Assembly: GCA_030762175.1 (NCBI GenBank)
Contig: CM060846.1
Location: 310,344,512 to 310,408,511 of the forward strand
From: Metallyticus violacea
Taxonomy: Eukaryota > Arthropoda > Insecta > Mantodea > Metallyticidae
DNA: 64,000 bases
Direction: 5' to 3'
Every line of letters begins with the position of its first letter. Position 1 is the first letter of the stretch. The notes below the pieces were generated by a model. The model ran no database searches. It was not told where the DNA came from and was given only the letters and a program-made list of their open reading frames with translations. This document shows, in pieces, positions 45,305 to 56,761 of the stretch. Made by a program: the position numbers and the translations under genes.

Positions 45305-46485
45305 GTTCATTTATGTTTTGTACACATCACGTTTTTCTTGCATACTGTATATTGAAATGTTCCGTATTTGATTTCCTAGAAAATAATGTAACCCCCGTTC
45401 GGGTTGAACTGTTTTACGATTTACGCTTTTCTTGTGGCACGTTCACCTTCGGTTATAAACACACTGATCAAACTTCGGCATTCCCGCAACTGGAGAGCGC
45501 GTACGAGCGAGTGATTCGACTACTAGCTCCCATGTGCAACTTGGGCGCAAGGGCACCTCGTTGCCACCTCTACTGTAGAAGAAATGAAAAATCTAAATCT
45601 ATACCTATACGGAAAGTGTTTGGCAATTTAGGTAAGGAAAATTTCTGTTCAAGTTGTTAAGGACAAATACGGCAAAGAGATAGTAGCAACTGAAATGACA
45701 TAATTATAAAGACCTTAGAAAAACACATCCGAACCAAGAGATATTATCTCGATTAATGGACGAAACAGCAGTATTGCAAGGACCTTTGTACTAATATAGA
45801 ATACCCACGGTTTCCAAGAAACAAAACGAAACAAAAATTCGATTATAGGCAATTTGCTTACCCCTGAATTCAATTGTGATACTCATTTTCCGTACAACGC
45901 CACAGTTGATATCTGTGAAGCCAAGTGTCACTTTGAAGCATAAAATGGGTCTGCACGAAAATATTTACATAGATAGGACTGTTAACTTCTGTCACTTCAT
46001 TAGAACGATTAGATTGATGTCCAAATATTAATGCATGTAAGGGATTCTACAAAATGATCAAAGCTCATCTTTCTGATCAAACCCATCTTCTACGTCACAC
46101 TTTCATCCCAACCAATCCGAAAACATTATCGCAAACTATTTTGTTATTTCATTATGTACACAGACAAATAATTGCGTTGAAAATACCGCACTTCTGACGT
46201 ATCAGAAGGTGAGCGAAGTTGACTAAATGGAACTCCTTAGTGAGCAACCACGGAATTTTATAGAAAAAGAATATAATTGATTTTGAAGGTATATAAATTG
46301 CCTATATCTGCATTTTAGAGTGGTTTTGTTTGTCCCTTGTGAAACATGATATTCAGACCGCAATTATAGAAACAAAAACAGGAAAGTCTTCAATGAAACA
46401 TAAAATCGGTAGGTTGAAGGGCTCATGGACGCATTAACGGAGATAATGAACAAAGAATTACAAACAGAAAGCAATTCAAAATAAT
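45305..46485. other. unassigned; CpG-rich open block at 45.39-45.63 kb
   Basis: A 115-codon plus frame (45313-45660) covers a block dense in CpG (gagcgcgtacgagcgagtga). A possible acceptor (ttgatttcctag, 45379) and donor (aatttag|gtaagg, about 45631) bracket it. The translation includes LESAYERVIRLLAPMCNLGA but no domain I know. The remainder is plain AT-rich sequence. Confidence 0.3.
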
Positions 46486-46489
46486 GGCA

Positions 46490-46980
46490 ATCAAATGTAT
46501 TCTGTTACACAAGAAAGAGACTAAAGATAATACAAGCAATAATAGGCCACTCAGTTTGTGAAACATTTACAAGATATTTTAAAAAAAATAACTAAATGAG
46601 TTAACCGCAGCCTGGGGGAGAATGCATTAGCAAAAAAAGCCTGATATTTCACTACAGTACAACAATGACTCAAGTCATAAAGGAAGCGCAAAAAGTCAAT
46701 CAAGAAATATACATTGCATTCGAGGTCTTTACCAAAGCATTTGACGCAATTGAGCACTTACATTTATTGAAAGCCTTAAAAACTTAGGCAGAGAAGAAAA
46801 ATGTATCTCATTTCTAGAAGATCACCCACGTCAACAACGTACCGGATACAGTTGAACTTACCAATCAAAGTGGCAATGAACAAGGATGGACCTCTCCTAG
46901 AAAAGCTAACCGGAAATGTGTAAAGTCACCCTGGCCTAAAAGGAATGATTCAGGATAATTTAATCCTAAATGACAGTATC
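46490..46980 (+). pseudogene. non-LTR retrotransposon reverse transcriptase relic (motif A)
   Basis: The plus strand reads KCILLHKKETKDNTSNNRPL at 46494-46553 (compare L.KKGD...NYRPISL), then in other frames NIYKIF, LNELTAAWG, FHYSTTMTQVIKEAQKVNQE (46652-46711) and IYIAFEVFTKAFDAIEH at 46708-46757. FTKAFD is the motif A signature of LINE reverse transcriptases (F.DF.KAFD); the catalytic Asp is Val here. The following ~220 bases may hold a decayed motif B region but are not clear. Stops and frameshifts are frequent. It may belong to the same LINE family as the 16.6 and 19.4 kb relics. Confidence 0.75.
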
Positions 46981-46984
46981 ATTG

Positions 46985-48030
46985 GCTGTAAATTACCGAA
47001 ATAAGCAAGGTGATATATAGCAGATAAAGAAGCACTTATTGACTGTTTATTCTAAATCATATGCCAGTAATGTTGCAACCTTTAAAACAGAAATATACCT
47101 TTATTTAAAAGTCGGTTTTCAGATTCAAATTGTCATAATTTTGGCAAATATTTCGATTCTGCAAAATTAAAAGCAGCAATATTCCTAATGAAATGAGATT
47201 TTATTTTAGGAGGAATAAACAAGAATATTATAATAAAAATAAACAAGAAAAGTTAAACATGCCACCACTTTGTTGCTCAGTGTTCTTCTATGCTATAAAC
47301 GGAATTTCTAGATCTATTAGTAAGTTTCCGCACTTCATTTTCTGTAATTTTGGTTTACCCAAAAACATTTTATCAATACCTGCATAATTTCCTCAAATTA
47401 TTGCAACATACACATTGCTTTTAGAGCATGCTCCATATTTTCAATACATGTACAGTCAAAAAACTTCTTGCATTCGTAATAGAACTGAATGAGCCTAATA
47501 TGAACTCTTAAAGTCAGTCATCGTAAAAATTATTATTTGAAAATTTCTATCTGTATCCAAACTAAAATCGTTTATAAAACATAACACAGTTATACAACAA
47601 CGAAGGTAAAATACTTAGTAAAAAGTCACAATCCCTCTAAAGCATAATGATATCTACATGATTTCCACGAAAAAGGCTACCTTATTCCCGAAAACACAGA
47701 AAACTATCATTGTTTAAAGATTTAAGGGGATTACACCTACAACAAACATTAACAAAATTTTTAACTATCAAGGACATATAAATATTTTCGAACTTCTAGC
47801 AATTCCTTGGCTATATGTGCTAGATATTTGAATCAACATGGACAACTGCTCCTTAAAATATCGCGGCTATTTCCAGTTGTTGGTGTCCACTATACGGCAG
47901 ATGATTGCCTTCTCCTCTCTGAAGGTGTGCACATTTAGTTGTTTTGTTGAAACTAAAACTTGTCTTTGGTGCTATCAAGTTATGTTGTATTTAAGAACAA
48001 ATTTATTTCACTTAAGGATAAATCAAATAC
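46985..48030. other. unassigned AT-rich sequence
   Basis: Frames of 64 and 81 codons (47193-47387, 47838-48083) have no motif; the second runs into repeat C. Confidence 0.45.
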
Positions 48031-48035
48031 TTCAT

Positions 48036-48170
48036 ATACAGCGAGGTCATTTGAGTTACGGCCCTCATGAGCGGGGCTGCTAACCAGTAAAGTGTAGCCG
48101 CTGCAACCGGTAAAGGGGAGATAGAGTAGTATTTAAAACTGAAAGTAATAAGCAATAATCTGTATTATAC
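48036..48170 (+). repeat. unclassified repeat C, copy 2
   Basis: atacagcgaggtcatttgag, ttacggccctcatgagcggg and gctgctaaccagtaaagtgt match 34118-34180. Similarity fades after about 130 bases through a tagccgctgcaaccgg block to taataagcaataatctg. Both copies have the same orientation. There is no coding content. Confidence 0.5.
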
Positions 48171-48273
48171 AATATGTTGAAAATACTTCTTCAACATAGG
48201 ACATTTTTATATATGAGCTGTCTTTTCTTCCGTAAGAACAATTTTTTTTTTTTTTTGTTTCAGAGAAATCCTG

Positions 48274-48305
48274 TCTCTCATAGCTTTTTAACAAGCTATG
48301 AGAGA
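48274..48305. repeat. perfect 13 bp hairpin
   Basis: The arms tctctcatagctt (48274-48286) and aagctatgagaga (48293-48305) are perfectly complementary around a 6-base loop tttaac. The stem lies a few bases after a poly(T)-gtttcag acceptor-like site (about 48242-48263). If transcribed on the plus strand it would form a stable stem-loop close to a splice site. A stem this long with so short a loop is not expected by chance in most windows of this size. Confidence 0.75.
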
Positions 48306-48364
48306 TTCTGTACCTGGAACCGAGTAGCACACGAACACACAGCCACTGACTCCCACTAACTACA

Positions 48365-50090
48365 AACTGCTACTTCCACATGAACTTGACTGGTTTATCC
48401 CAATACGCCACCGCTTTCTATCTACCGTAACCCAAATAATCTCAGCGTGGAGATTTGTAAAAATGTTTGTACTTTAATGCTGCAATGGTTCCATGTGTTT
48501 TGCATTTGCTATATCCTGGCAGTGGACCATATGAGAGTCGAAAGCATACGGGGGGAAATTATTAACAACAGCTTGGGGATCGGAAGTAGCACGTTGCATC
48601 CGTTACCATTTCATTTTATTGACATTATTTATTACTTTGTATGTGAAATAATAATTTTATTTATTTTAGCTTGACAAGGAGCTACATATGAACCACAGAC
48701 ATACGGGAGAGTAGTCGGTAAGAAATAGAGGCTACAAGCAGAAGTTAATTGAGGGGACAGTTTAAGAAGTGCGATAATAGGGCAAAGTAATTGTCTTATG
48801 GGTCTATTTAGGTTATTTAGGAAGATCAGTGCGAAAACTCGACATTGAGCTTTGGGCATAATTATGTCTTTCGTTGCAACCAAGAGCAAATTTCAGTAAA
48901 GTACATAAAATGTGCTGTAGTTAGTAATGTGAAATACAATAAAGGTTTTAAAGAGGCAGGCATTAAGTTTTCAAATAATTGGCATAAGTTAGAAATGGCA
49001 GATGTTGAATGTTTGGATATATATATATTTGGAAAAGAAACGCCACTTTTTAAATTCCGTCCATAAGTTTGCCAAGAGTGGGGAACTTCTAAAAGGTAAA
49101 TGTATCTTGAGAACTTTTGGATAAATGCGAATTCGAGTCACATGACATCTATAATGTAGATAACGCTCGTCTTCCTACTGCACAGGCTGCATGTAAAATG
49201 TTTGCAGAAAAACAGAGAAGACAAGGGTTGATCATTACATCAGTCGTAAAGAGGCAAACTGACTTCTACACGTGAAGAAACAGCATCCCACCTATGTTCA
49301 TCTTCCCTAGAAAAATTTGAAAGATAAATTTCTTTCTAGAACTGCTAGTGATTCTGGTTATATTCTAAACCTTCAAAGTAAACTAAAGTACCAACGCCAT
49401 TCGACAAACATGATACACATATATACATTTCCGCTTTTGGTTTTTGCAAAGAAAATAGCAATTTTCCTTTCTTCCTTCCTAATTGCCCCCACCACTTATA
49501 ACCTTTAGATTTTTGTTTACCTGGGCCGTTTATTAGACTGTATCATCGAGCAATTGAAGCATGATTGAGAAATGAACCAGGAAAGAGAATTGATGACATT
49601 CCAGAGGTTGTAGCAGATTTATACCTCCCAAGTGCATCGCCGAAAGCATGTCCTATTTTTACATCTGTAATTGTTTGCATTGATACAGACCAAGCTTTAA
49701 GTTCAGAATGTTTGCCTAGAATTAACAGGTTCGTGCCAAAAAGTAATATTGCCAGTTCAGCACAATGAGAAGATAAATAAATGACACCAACCTCCAAGCC
49801 AAGGACAGATTTTTATTTGTAGCATGCAATTCTTCGTTTCAAAGCAAAACATTCACAAAATAATAATAAATAAATAAATATTTATTTACCATGGGGCCTA
49901 CTCCTCCACTCTACTAGTCGATAAAACCAACAAAAATAAGATTACAATATACATTTTATATAAAAACAAAAAACACAAAATAAATATATACTACATATAA
50001 ATGTTACATATTTTAATGTAGTTAGAAATATGATCAAGATAGTGTTAGAATTGCACTTGTTCTTCAATAATTTTTCTCTAGTACAAGAGG
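48365..50090. other. unassigned AT-rich sequence
   Basis: Small frames (48845-49066 plus; 49543-49797 minus and its plus-strand shadow 49565-49768) have somewhat balanced composition but no domain that I recognise. A short taaataaataaata run lies near 49868. Confidence 0.4.
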
Positions 50091-50096
50091 GAGAAA

Positions 50097-50139
50097 GGAG
50101 GAGGAGGAGGAGGAGGAGGAGGAGAAGAAGAAGAAGAAG

Positions 50140-50169
<30 letters not shown>
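50097..50169. repeat. compound (GGA)n(GAA)n microsatellite
   Basis: About nine GAG/GGA units pass into about sixteen GAA units. It abuts the LINE relic and appears as poly-Arg or poly-Phe/Ser in overlapping frames. Confidence 0.95.
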
Positions 50170-50170
<1 letters not shown>

Positions 50171-50342
50171 CAGAGACTCTTTTTAGAGGTAGCCATGATA
50201 GTTCATTCCGTAGGAGTGCCATAAGATCAAATTTACGAGTAATTACGTAATGAATACAGGCATTATGGCCGCGTTGTAATCTGTCGATCTGCCATGTATT
50301 CAGATTAGAGTACAAGACATCACAATAATCAAAGTAAGGCAT
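50170..50342 (-). pseudogene. LINE ORF2 C-terminal relic (CR1/Jockey-like)
   Basis: A continuous minus-strand frame from 50342 reads MPYFDYCDVLYSNLN, then RLQRGHNACIHYV, FDLMALLRNELSWLPLKRV. This matches the region after the reverse transcriptase in CR1/Jockey-like LINEs (P.FDYCD.VY..L......LQ..QNACIR, then L.WLP.K.R). The frame is open for about 57 codons, which makes this the best-preserved LINE fragment in the window. It ends at a GAA microsatellite. The reverse transcriptase upstream (above 50,400) was not found, so it is a truncated or heavily decayed copy. Confidence 0.8.
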
Positions 50343-50399
50343 AACAAGCCCTGGAGTTGAGATTGAGAGGTAGATCTTTTGCTACATTTTTCAATGTAT

Positions 50400-52430
50400 G
50401 AATTAAAGAAAATGTTTTACTACATGCGTTTATAAGCTAGCTGTGCCATTCTAGATCGGGGTTATAACACACGGGTTTTTTTTACCGTGCTAGTATAATT
50501 AATTACATTGTTGTCTATCATGATGGAGGATACATTGTTTTGAGTGCTGTACTGCTAAAACTAAAATGTTAGAAGTAATAAATCAGACGTATTATAAAGC
50601 AAAAAATCTGTAGGATGCACACATTATGGTCTTATAAAGTATTAAGATTAGGCAAAATATTCTATAACGTAATTTTGTGTAACTGTCCCTTTTTGTATTA
50701 CAATTGGTATATATCTTGTGCCAAATGTTTCTCCCTGCAATGCTAAAAACAATTAACAATATCAACAACCATATTTGATAGTTCTGCTAAAAGGATAAAG
50801 TTTAAAGAAAAGCACAGATGGAAGATTCCTCTTAGAAAATTTCATGATAAGTCATCCAAGTTTAAGTATTCTTGAATTTATTCATTTTCTTACTTTTGAC
50901 CCCAGTTAGAGCACGTTTTAGACAAGTAATTTGAAATCTTATGGTGTCCGTTTTCAGATTTTAATGTTATGGCATTAAGTTTATGAATTGCCTGTGTGCC
51001 CTGTTAATGAAACATTCGTTCGAAATGATACCACACAAAAATGGATGCAAGTTATGGAGCATATCTTTTTGGTGCAGTCGGCATGTAAATGCAGGTCATT
51101 GTTATCGAGCTCGAGTCATTGATTACCTTTTTAATTTTACATTTTATTTATGAATTTGCTGATCATGAAATAAAATAAAAATCTACTATCTCTGAAAGCA
51201 CAATCTTTCGCTTTATTAGGCAATACAGATAGCTCCCTCTATACTTTCATACAAATACGATATATCAGCTTACTGTTGTACTGTGCGTACTTTCATGTAA
51301 ATAGTCCGAGATATTTGAGACTTTTACAGCACTAAATGTTGAAAACACTGATGAGGAACAATTAAAATCGGGATATGCTCTCTCGTTCAAAAATTTTTAT
51401 AAGATTAACAGAATCTTTACCCAATTTCGCTTTAATCACTGACATATATAATCTAATTTAAACCTGCTACCACCACATAACTCAGTTATTTTTATTCTTG
51501 TGCCATATATTTCCTATCTTAAATTACTTGTCTTACGACCCGGTACAACCTCGGAAATTATGGTGCTATACTTCATTAACACCCGGTTCATCTAGAGAAA
51601 ACCCAAATCTCAATATTGGGTTGTTTTAAAATAGTATGAATGATATAAATTAACATGTTAAGTGCGGAAATTGACATCGATTTAAATCATTCCAATTCAT
51701 TAAAGTAACAGACATTAATGTGCTTTAAAATATGAATAACTAAAATAATGGACCACCTGGCAATCACAGCATAAATGTTTATATATAGTTCATTGCAATA
51801 AACTGAACAGAACATGCTATCATCATTCTGATCTATCAACGACAATACTTGTACAAAAATAGATGATTTACGTCTTATTTTTCGTTTGCTGCATTTTTAT
51901 ACGTTAAACAGTGAATTTGTGGATTATAATAATGAATAGGCATAACAAAAAGCAGTTTCCTTTGCCACCTATTGGTAAATTGAATGCTTCCGTTTATATG
52001 ATGCAGTGTGCCTAAATTTAGATTTTGCGTCACTGAGTTTGTTCCAGTTACAAAGATGTAAGGAACCTAACCTTCATGTATACTCCATATCCTTTACAAT
52101 TTAGCTGAGTTGACAGATGTATAGTTGGGGAATGTCTTATTTGCTTTGATCTTACTACGTTATTTTTAGCCCGTACTAACTGCCTTTCTAATCTACTCTG
52201 ATGCCTATAGCTCAAGGTGTTACTATGAAAATATAAAGCAGGGAATAATCCTAAAGAATGTCTTTAATGAAAAAACATTACACCATACCTGGAGGTGAGA
52301 TGTGATTGATATCATTGTTATATAAATCAAGGCTGTCTCCTGTATATTAACGCAGATGATTGCACTACCTATTCATTTGCGTGTTGTGCAATTAATAAAT
52401 AATGGATATAACAACTTTTGCTCATCAATA
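50400..52430. other. unassigned AT-rich sequence
   Basis: No frame above 60 codons and no repeat recognised. Confidence 0.5.
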
Positions 52431-52432
52431 TT

Positions 52433-52577
52433 AATTAGCACGGAGCCAGAAGTGAATGATGGGGCGGTGCTCTGTGTAACAAGCTAACGGCGACCAGTTG
52501 TTCACATAGAAGTTTAACAATATTTTGGGTTTGGCACAAAGAACGATAATAGATTACTCTGTGAGGCCGTGCTAATT
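52433..52577. repeat. possible MITE-like inverted-repeat unit
   Basis: aattagcacgg (52433-52443) recurs as its exact complement ccgtgctaatt (52567-52577), giving a 145 bp unit with 11 bp terminal inverted repeats. The interior (gatggggcggtgctctgtgt) has higher GC than both flanks. Chance pairs of this size occur a few times per 64 kb, so support is limited. Confidence 0.3.
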
Positions 52578-52579
52578 GC

Positions 52580-52771
52580 CAAAAGATAAACTTAAATCTT
52601 TAACCTTACTTCCATTTTCATGTACCATTTTTTCTCAATTGCAAGCAGAAATGTTACGACTTCTGTGTACTTTTATACTGAGCTATAAGTCATAATAAAA
52701 AATCAAGATTACCGCAGTGTTTGCCACTTTTCCTTTTCTCTTACATTGAAAGACACTTTCCCCCTTTGTTG
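52580..52771. other. unassigned AT-rich spacer
   Basis: No open frame or repeat recognised between the inverted-repeat unit and the SINE B to its right. Confidence 0.4.
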
Positions 52772-53008
52772 TTGATTTGATTTATTTACGGACATTCTTT
52801 AACTTCTCAAGTCATCAGCGTCCCATTCATTTCAGACATGAAACAGCCTATAAATTTTGTTCAGAGGCCTCCTCTTTTACATGCCGCAAATGTACGACAT
52901 GGGACCCACGGCTTTACTTCCCTTCCGAAGGAAGCCATACTTAAGATTTTTACGCCCGAGAAAATGCATCGATCCTGGCCGGGATTGAACCTGCGATCTT
53001 GGTCACTC
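52772..53008 (-). mobile_element. SINE family B copy 7, 5'-truncated
   Basis: The minus strand starts in the B-box area (cgcaggttcaatcccggcc), then aggatcgatgcattttctcg, gggcgtaaaaatcttaagta, gaagggaagtaaagccgt and the 3' half to tccgtaaataaatcaaatc. The A-box side is absent or replaced. Frames of 94 (plus) and 69 (minus) codons over it, including VRHGTHGFTSLPKEAILKIF, are artefacts. Confidence 0.92.
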
Positions 53009-53009
53009 C

Positions 53010-55104
53010 TATTATGCCTATTAAGACAAAATAAATCAGAGTTCTCAGTGTATACCTCATTCTTAAACAAAGCAAATGCTCAAAAAATTCTGTTGTGGCT
53101 TAAAAATTGTATTTGTTTATAATTTAGATTTAAAGAATCTGATGAATTATGTGATAATGTTTTTATTTTCGATGCTAAAAATTTCAGTTAACCAGAAGAT
53201 TAGTTAGGAAATAAGATGTCACAAATAACGATTTCAAAACTTTACTATTTCTTCGAGGTCCTTCAATCACTCTTTATTCTTTGTTTGGTTAAATATTATA
53301 TAAATTAAAATTGTAGTATTCGTGTTTCCGACAAATTTGCCATCAAGAGTATATTCCTACATTTTGCTCTTATAGCAGGCGCACTTCTACAATGTTCTTA
53401 ACATTTAACTTAGTTTATATTTTTAGTAATAGAGGTGTATCTTTATTATTATAAAATTCTATACACACATTACAAATATAATTTATGTTTGGGTCGTAGA
53501 CCGTACATATTTAAGCATGGTACACAATTAGGAAGAGGAACAAATTATAATACAAACAATTCAATATTAATAGTAGTAATAGTATTTATATAGAATATAA
53601 ATTAACATTAAAATAGGAATCACTATATTTACAGATGTGTGTGTATAATAGTGAAATATAATTAGAAAGTATTGTATATATAATAGGGCAGAAAATTAGT
53701 GTACACACACATTAAAACTACACTTGTCAGAAAAAAATAAAAGTTACAAGTTTGCAGGTTATACAGTATATGAATGAAAGTGAATACTGGGGAGAACTAG
53801 GTGTTCATCGTAGTGTTCATCGTAACGAGATAACTTAGAAATAAAACATTTCAAGTCTCTTAGGCTTTTCTTCAGTGAATGAAATGAAAAATAAGTTTCT
53901 TTCTCTGAAGAAGAAACAGGCTTAAAATATTTATTTTCTAAGTTGTGTATTTTTATGTGTTTTTTTTTCTCGGTTCGAAGTATTGCAATTTCTGTTTATC
54001 TTGTTTGTTATTTTAGCTGCATTGTTCCAATAATACTTTTTTTAAATTTTATTTTATATATATAAAAAGGTAAAATATCCTGGTTGCTGTGCAAGTCATT
54101 GCTTTTAATCTCTTTGAGTAAACTCTTGTGACCATGGCGACACTGTATTATTCCTCACCTGTCTATGTACTTATTCCTTCTGTTGAATGTATAATTTACT
54201 CCTGCTATTGAAAAAGAAACAACATGGTAGTCATGTTGCTTGTATTAAATATTATAACAGATGACTGAACTAATCGAGACAAGTGCTTAGAATGGGGTTG
54301 GAATGTTATTTTGGCTAAGCATTTTTCGCTAACATTCGCCTAGGGGATGAATGAGATATTACTATTGTACTGTTATAGTCCCCAACTGGTACAGCATAAA
54401 ATCATTAATATTCAAAACAAACTTTCACACTGTAACTGGAGGATAGGTGGCATTAAGCCATGAAAACACAGCTCGCAATAGAATGTGGATTACGTGACAT
54501 GCACAAAATAATCAATAACCAGAAGAGATGATCCGAAAGTCATAAGAAATTAGCAAATTTGATTAGGGTTCCTTCCATGAACCTCCCGGGCAGACGTGGT
54601 GATGGAAACGCATGCAGGCTGATGATTTGTGAGCCAAAGACTGTTATTTGGGACGCGACTAACCACAGGTCTGACTTCACGAACACCAAGCTTGATTGAT
54701 ATCCTGTTCTGTACATTGCACTCAAAAAGTCTCTATCTTGGTTGGTTTAAGGTTCTAAAGACAACCTACACAAGTATTTGTAGAGCTACATTTCTGATAT
54801 TAAAGCACATGTTGGGATTAAATGGAATATTTATATATTTACAAATATATTAACTTTAACATAACTATGTCAAAAACTTTCCCAGAAAAGGTTGTCCTGT
54901 TTAGCTTCCTAGTAAAATTATATAATTTTGAATTTCTGGATATACTTTATATGTTTCACTTAAGTTGTTACAAGGTTTATGAGCTCTTTTGTGCTCCTTT
55001 TCCATTTCTGAGCGCGACACCCCGACATGCATTATCTTTAATCACGTGTTCTGCAATTCAATTCATGAGAAGTTAAAAGAAATATATTCATTAAATATAA
55101 TTTC
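53010..55104. other. unassigned AT-rich sequence
   Basis: Includes a 12 bp direct double (tgttcatcgtag/tgttcatcgtaa) near 53811 and frames of 60-84 codons with no motif around 54.5-55.1 kb. Confidence 0.45.
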
Positions 55105-55115
55105 ACAGCTAGCAA

Positions 55116-55393
55116 ACCGCCACGGGTGGCCGAGGTCGTTAAGGCGCGAACTCGTGAGAGGGATGTCTGGGGTTCGAATCCCGCCAGGACCGTCCTCCCC
55201 GAATGGGTTTTTTTCCAGGTTTTCCTCAGTCCTCATAACTGGCAAATGCCGGGGAGGTACCCTAAATTTAGGCCTGGAACGCTTACTTCCTTAAAAAATT
55301 ATCCTTTTGCAATATATAATTTCATCTCATGTGTCATCAATGTTCACCGCCTGTGGTGCCTCAGTAAAACGGTCGATAAACACTACTCAAAAA
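55116..55393 (+). mobile_element. SINE family A copy 6, perfect 11 bp target-site duplication
   Basis: Full-length: head ccgccacgggtggccgaggt, cgttaaggcgcgaactcgtg, B-box ggggttcgaatcccgcc, then aactggcaaatgccggggag, aaatttaggcctggaacg, tgtggtgcctcagtaaaacg and an A-rich tail. Direct repeats acagctagcaa at 55105-55115 and 55394-55404 flank it perfectly, so this is probably the youngest A copy and best shows the family's true ends. Frames across it (MAEVVKARTRERDVWGSNPA in one, GPGGIRTPDIPLTSSRL in another) are SINE artefacts. Confidence 0.97.
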
Positions 55394-55404
55394 ACAGCTA
55401 GCAA

Positions 55405-56706
55405 GAGTGCAGAATCAGAAATGTTCGCAATAAGCCCTATATCAGATATTTAACTTATAAAACATATTCAGCATAAAGAAGAAATAAATCTCAACAAACA
55501 ATAACTGGAAGCAACGATGTCACAAAATGTCGCTACCAATGAAAAGCCCATATAATTCATTCATATTTTGGAATTTTAGGGTCTTAATTGCTTAAAAACT
55601 TAGGTGTCAAGGAAAACCAGTAAGTAATACATGTTTTTATCGGCCATTTTATTTCAGAATTATATCAAGTATTCCAATTGTTTGATGACCGACAAGGCGA
55701 GAAATGCATCGGCCGGTAATCCATTCCTCACGGTTAGTAGGCTACATTAGAGTGGGGCGCGCACAAGTTACTGCCAATGCAGGTCCAGAGCGCGAGCGTG
55801 AAAAGATCAAATGTATGCATTGTGTAAAAAAATCAATAATCATCTCTAACTCAGTTTATGTAAATTTGAAACAGGGAGTTACGATTGAATTCTGTGTGTT
55901 GATGTATTTTGAAGTATTTTTTATTAAGTAAAAATATTTATTGTCAATTAGTGTATTTTTATTTAATATTAATAAGTATTTTAGGTTAATGCGAAAGATT
56001 AAGCGGTCATAACAACGAAAATACTTGTTTGAATACAGCTCAGGATTTCCACGAACCACGTTTTAGGGCCTAGATAAATTCATTTCACATTTTTATTTAA
56101 GTTGCTGCTGTATGTATACTGTATCTAAAAATAATTCAATTTCTGAATGTAATGTACGCAGCGAAAAATTGATCAATCAGTATGGTTCAAAGCAAATAAA
56201 AGAGAAACAGTTATTTTATAGACAACGACAAGGGCCATTTCATTTATTTGCTATTTTCTCAAGTAGACCATAGAATAAATCCTGAAAAAGAAAGCACTGA
56301 ATTATAATTTTGGCTAAATAATTGCCTGAAAATGCAATAACTGAAATTTTGGTTTTACCTGCTCGGTAATAAATAGTTAAGACTGCATTTCAAATTACTG
56401 CCAAGCATAATTTATCAAAAGTTATTCTTGTCAAATTATTCTAATTCTAGTCGAACAGTAGACATTTATTTAGCCTTCAGAAATAAATAGAAAAAAATAT
56501 AAAATGGTTAAAATGTTTATTTCAACTGGATGAATTGACATATCAAACAATGACTGCTAACCCACATAAACGATTCTCTGGTACAATTCTTGTCGTTTCT
56601 GACGTAAAACAGTATGTCTACACTTTTATGATATCTATGATGGAAGAAGAGGAACTGGAAATAATGCATTTAAATGTGTACTGATGGCACGCCAGCAATG
56701 TCTGGC

Positions 56707-56710
<4 letters not shown>
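55405..56710. other. unassigned AT-rich sequence
   Basis: A short CpG-containing patch at 55.69-55.80 kb (ccagagcgcgagcgtgaaaa) and a 67-75 codon frame pair at 55.7-56.06 kb have no recognised content. Confidence 0.45.

Positions 56711-56758
<48 letters not shown>
56711..56758. repeat. (GA)24 microsatellite
   Basis: Twenty-four perfect GA units. Confidence 0.97.

Positions 56759-56759
<1 letters not shown>

Positions 56760-56761
<2 letters not shown>

Noticed and set aside
50030..50224. Arg-repeat protein of 64 codons
   Set aside because: The Arg run is the GGA/GAA microsatellite in one frame; the opposite strand holds the LINE relic.
55126..55401. 91-codon plus-strand frame beginning MAEVVKARTRERDV
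   Set aside because: Sense reading of SINE A copy 6 from its tRNA-like head.
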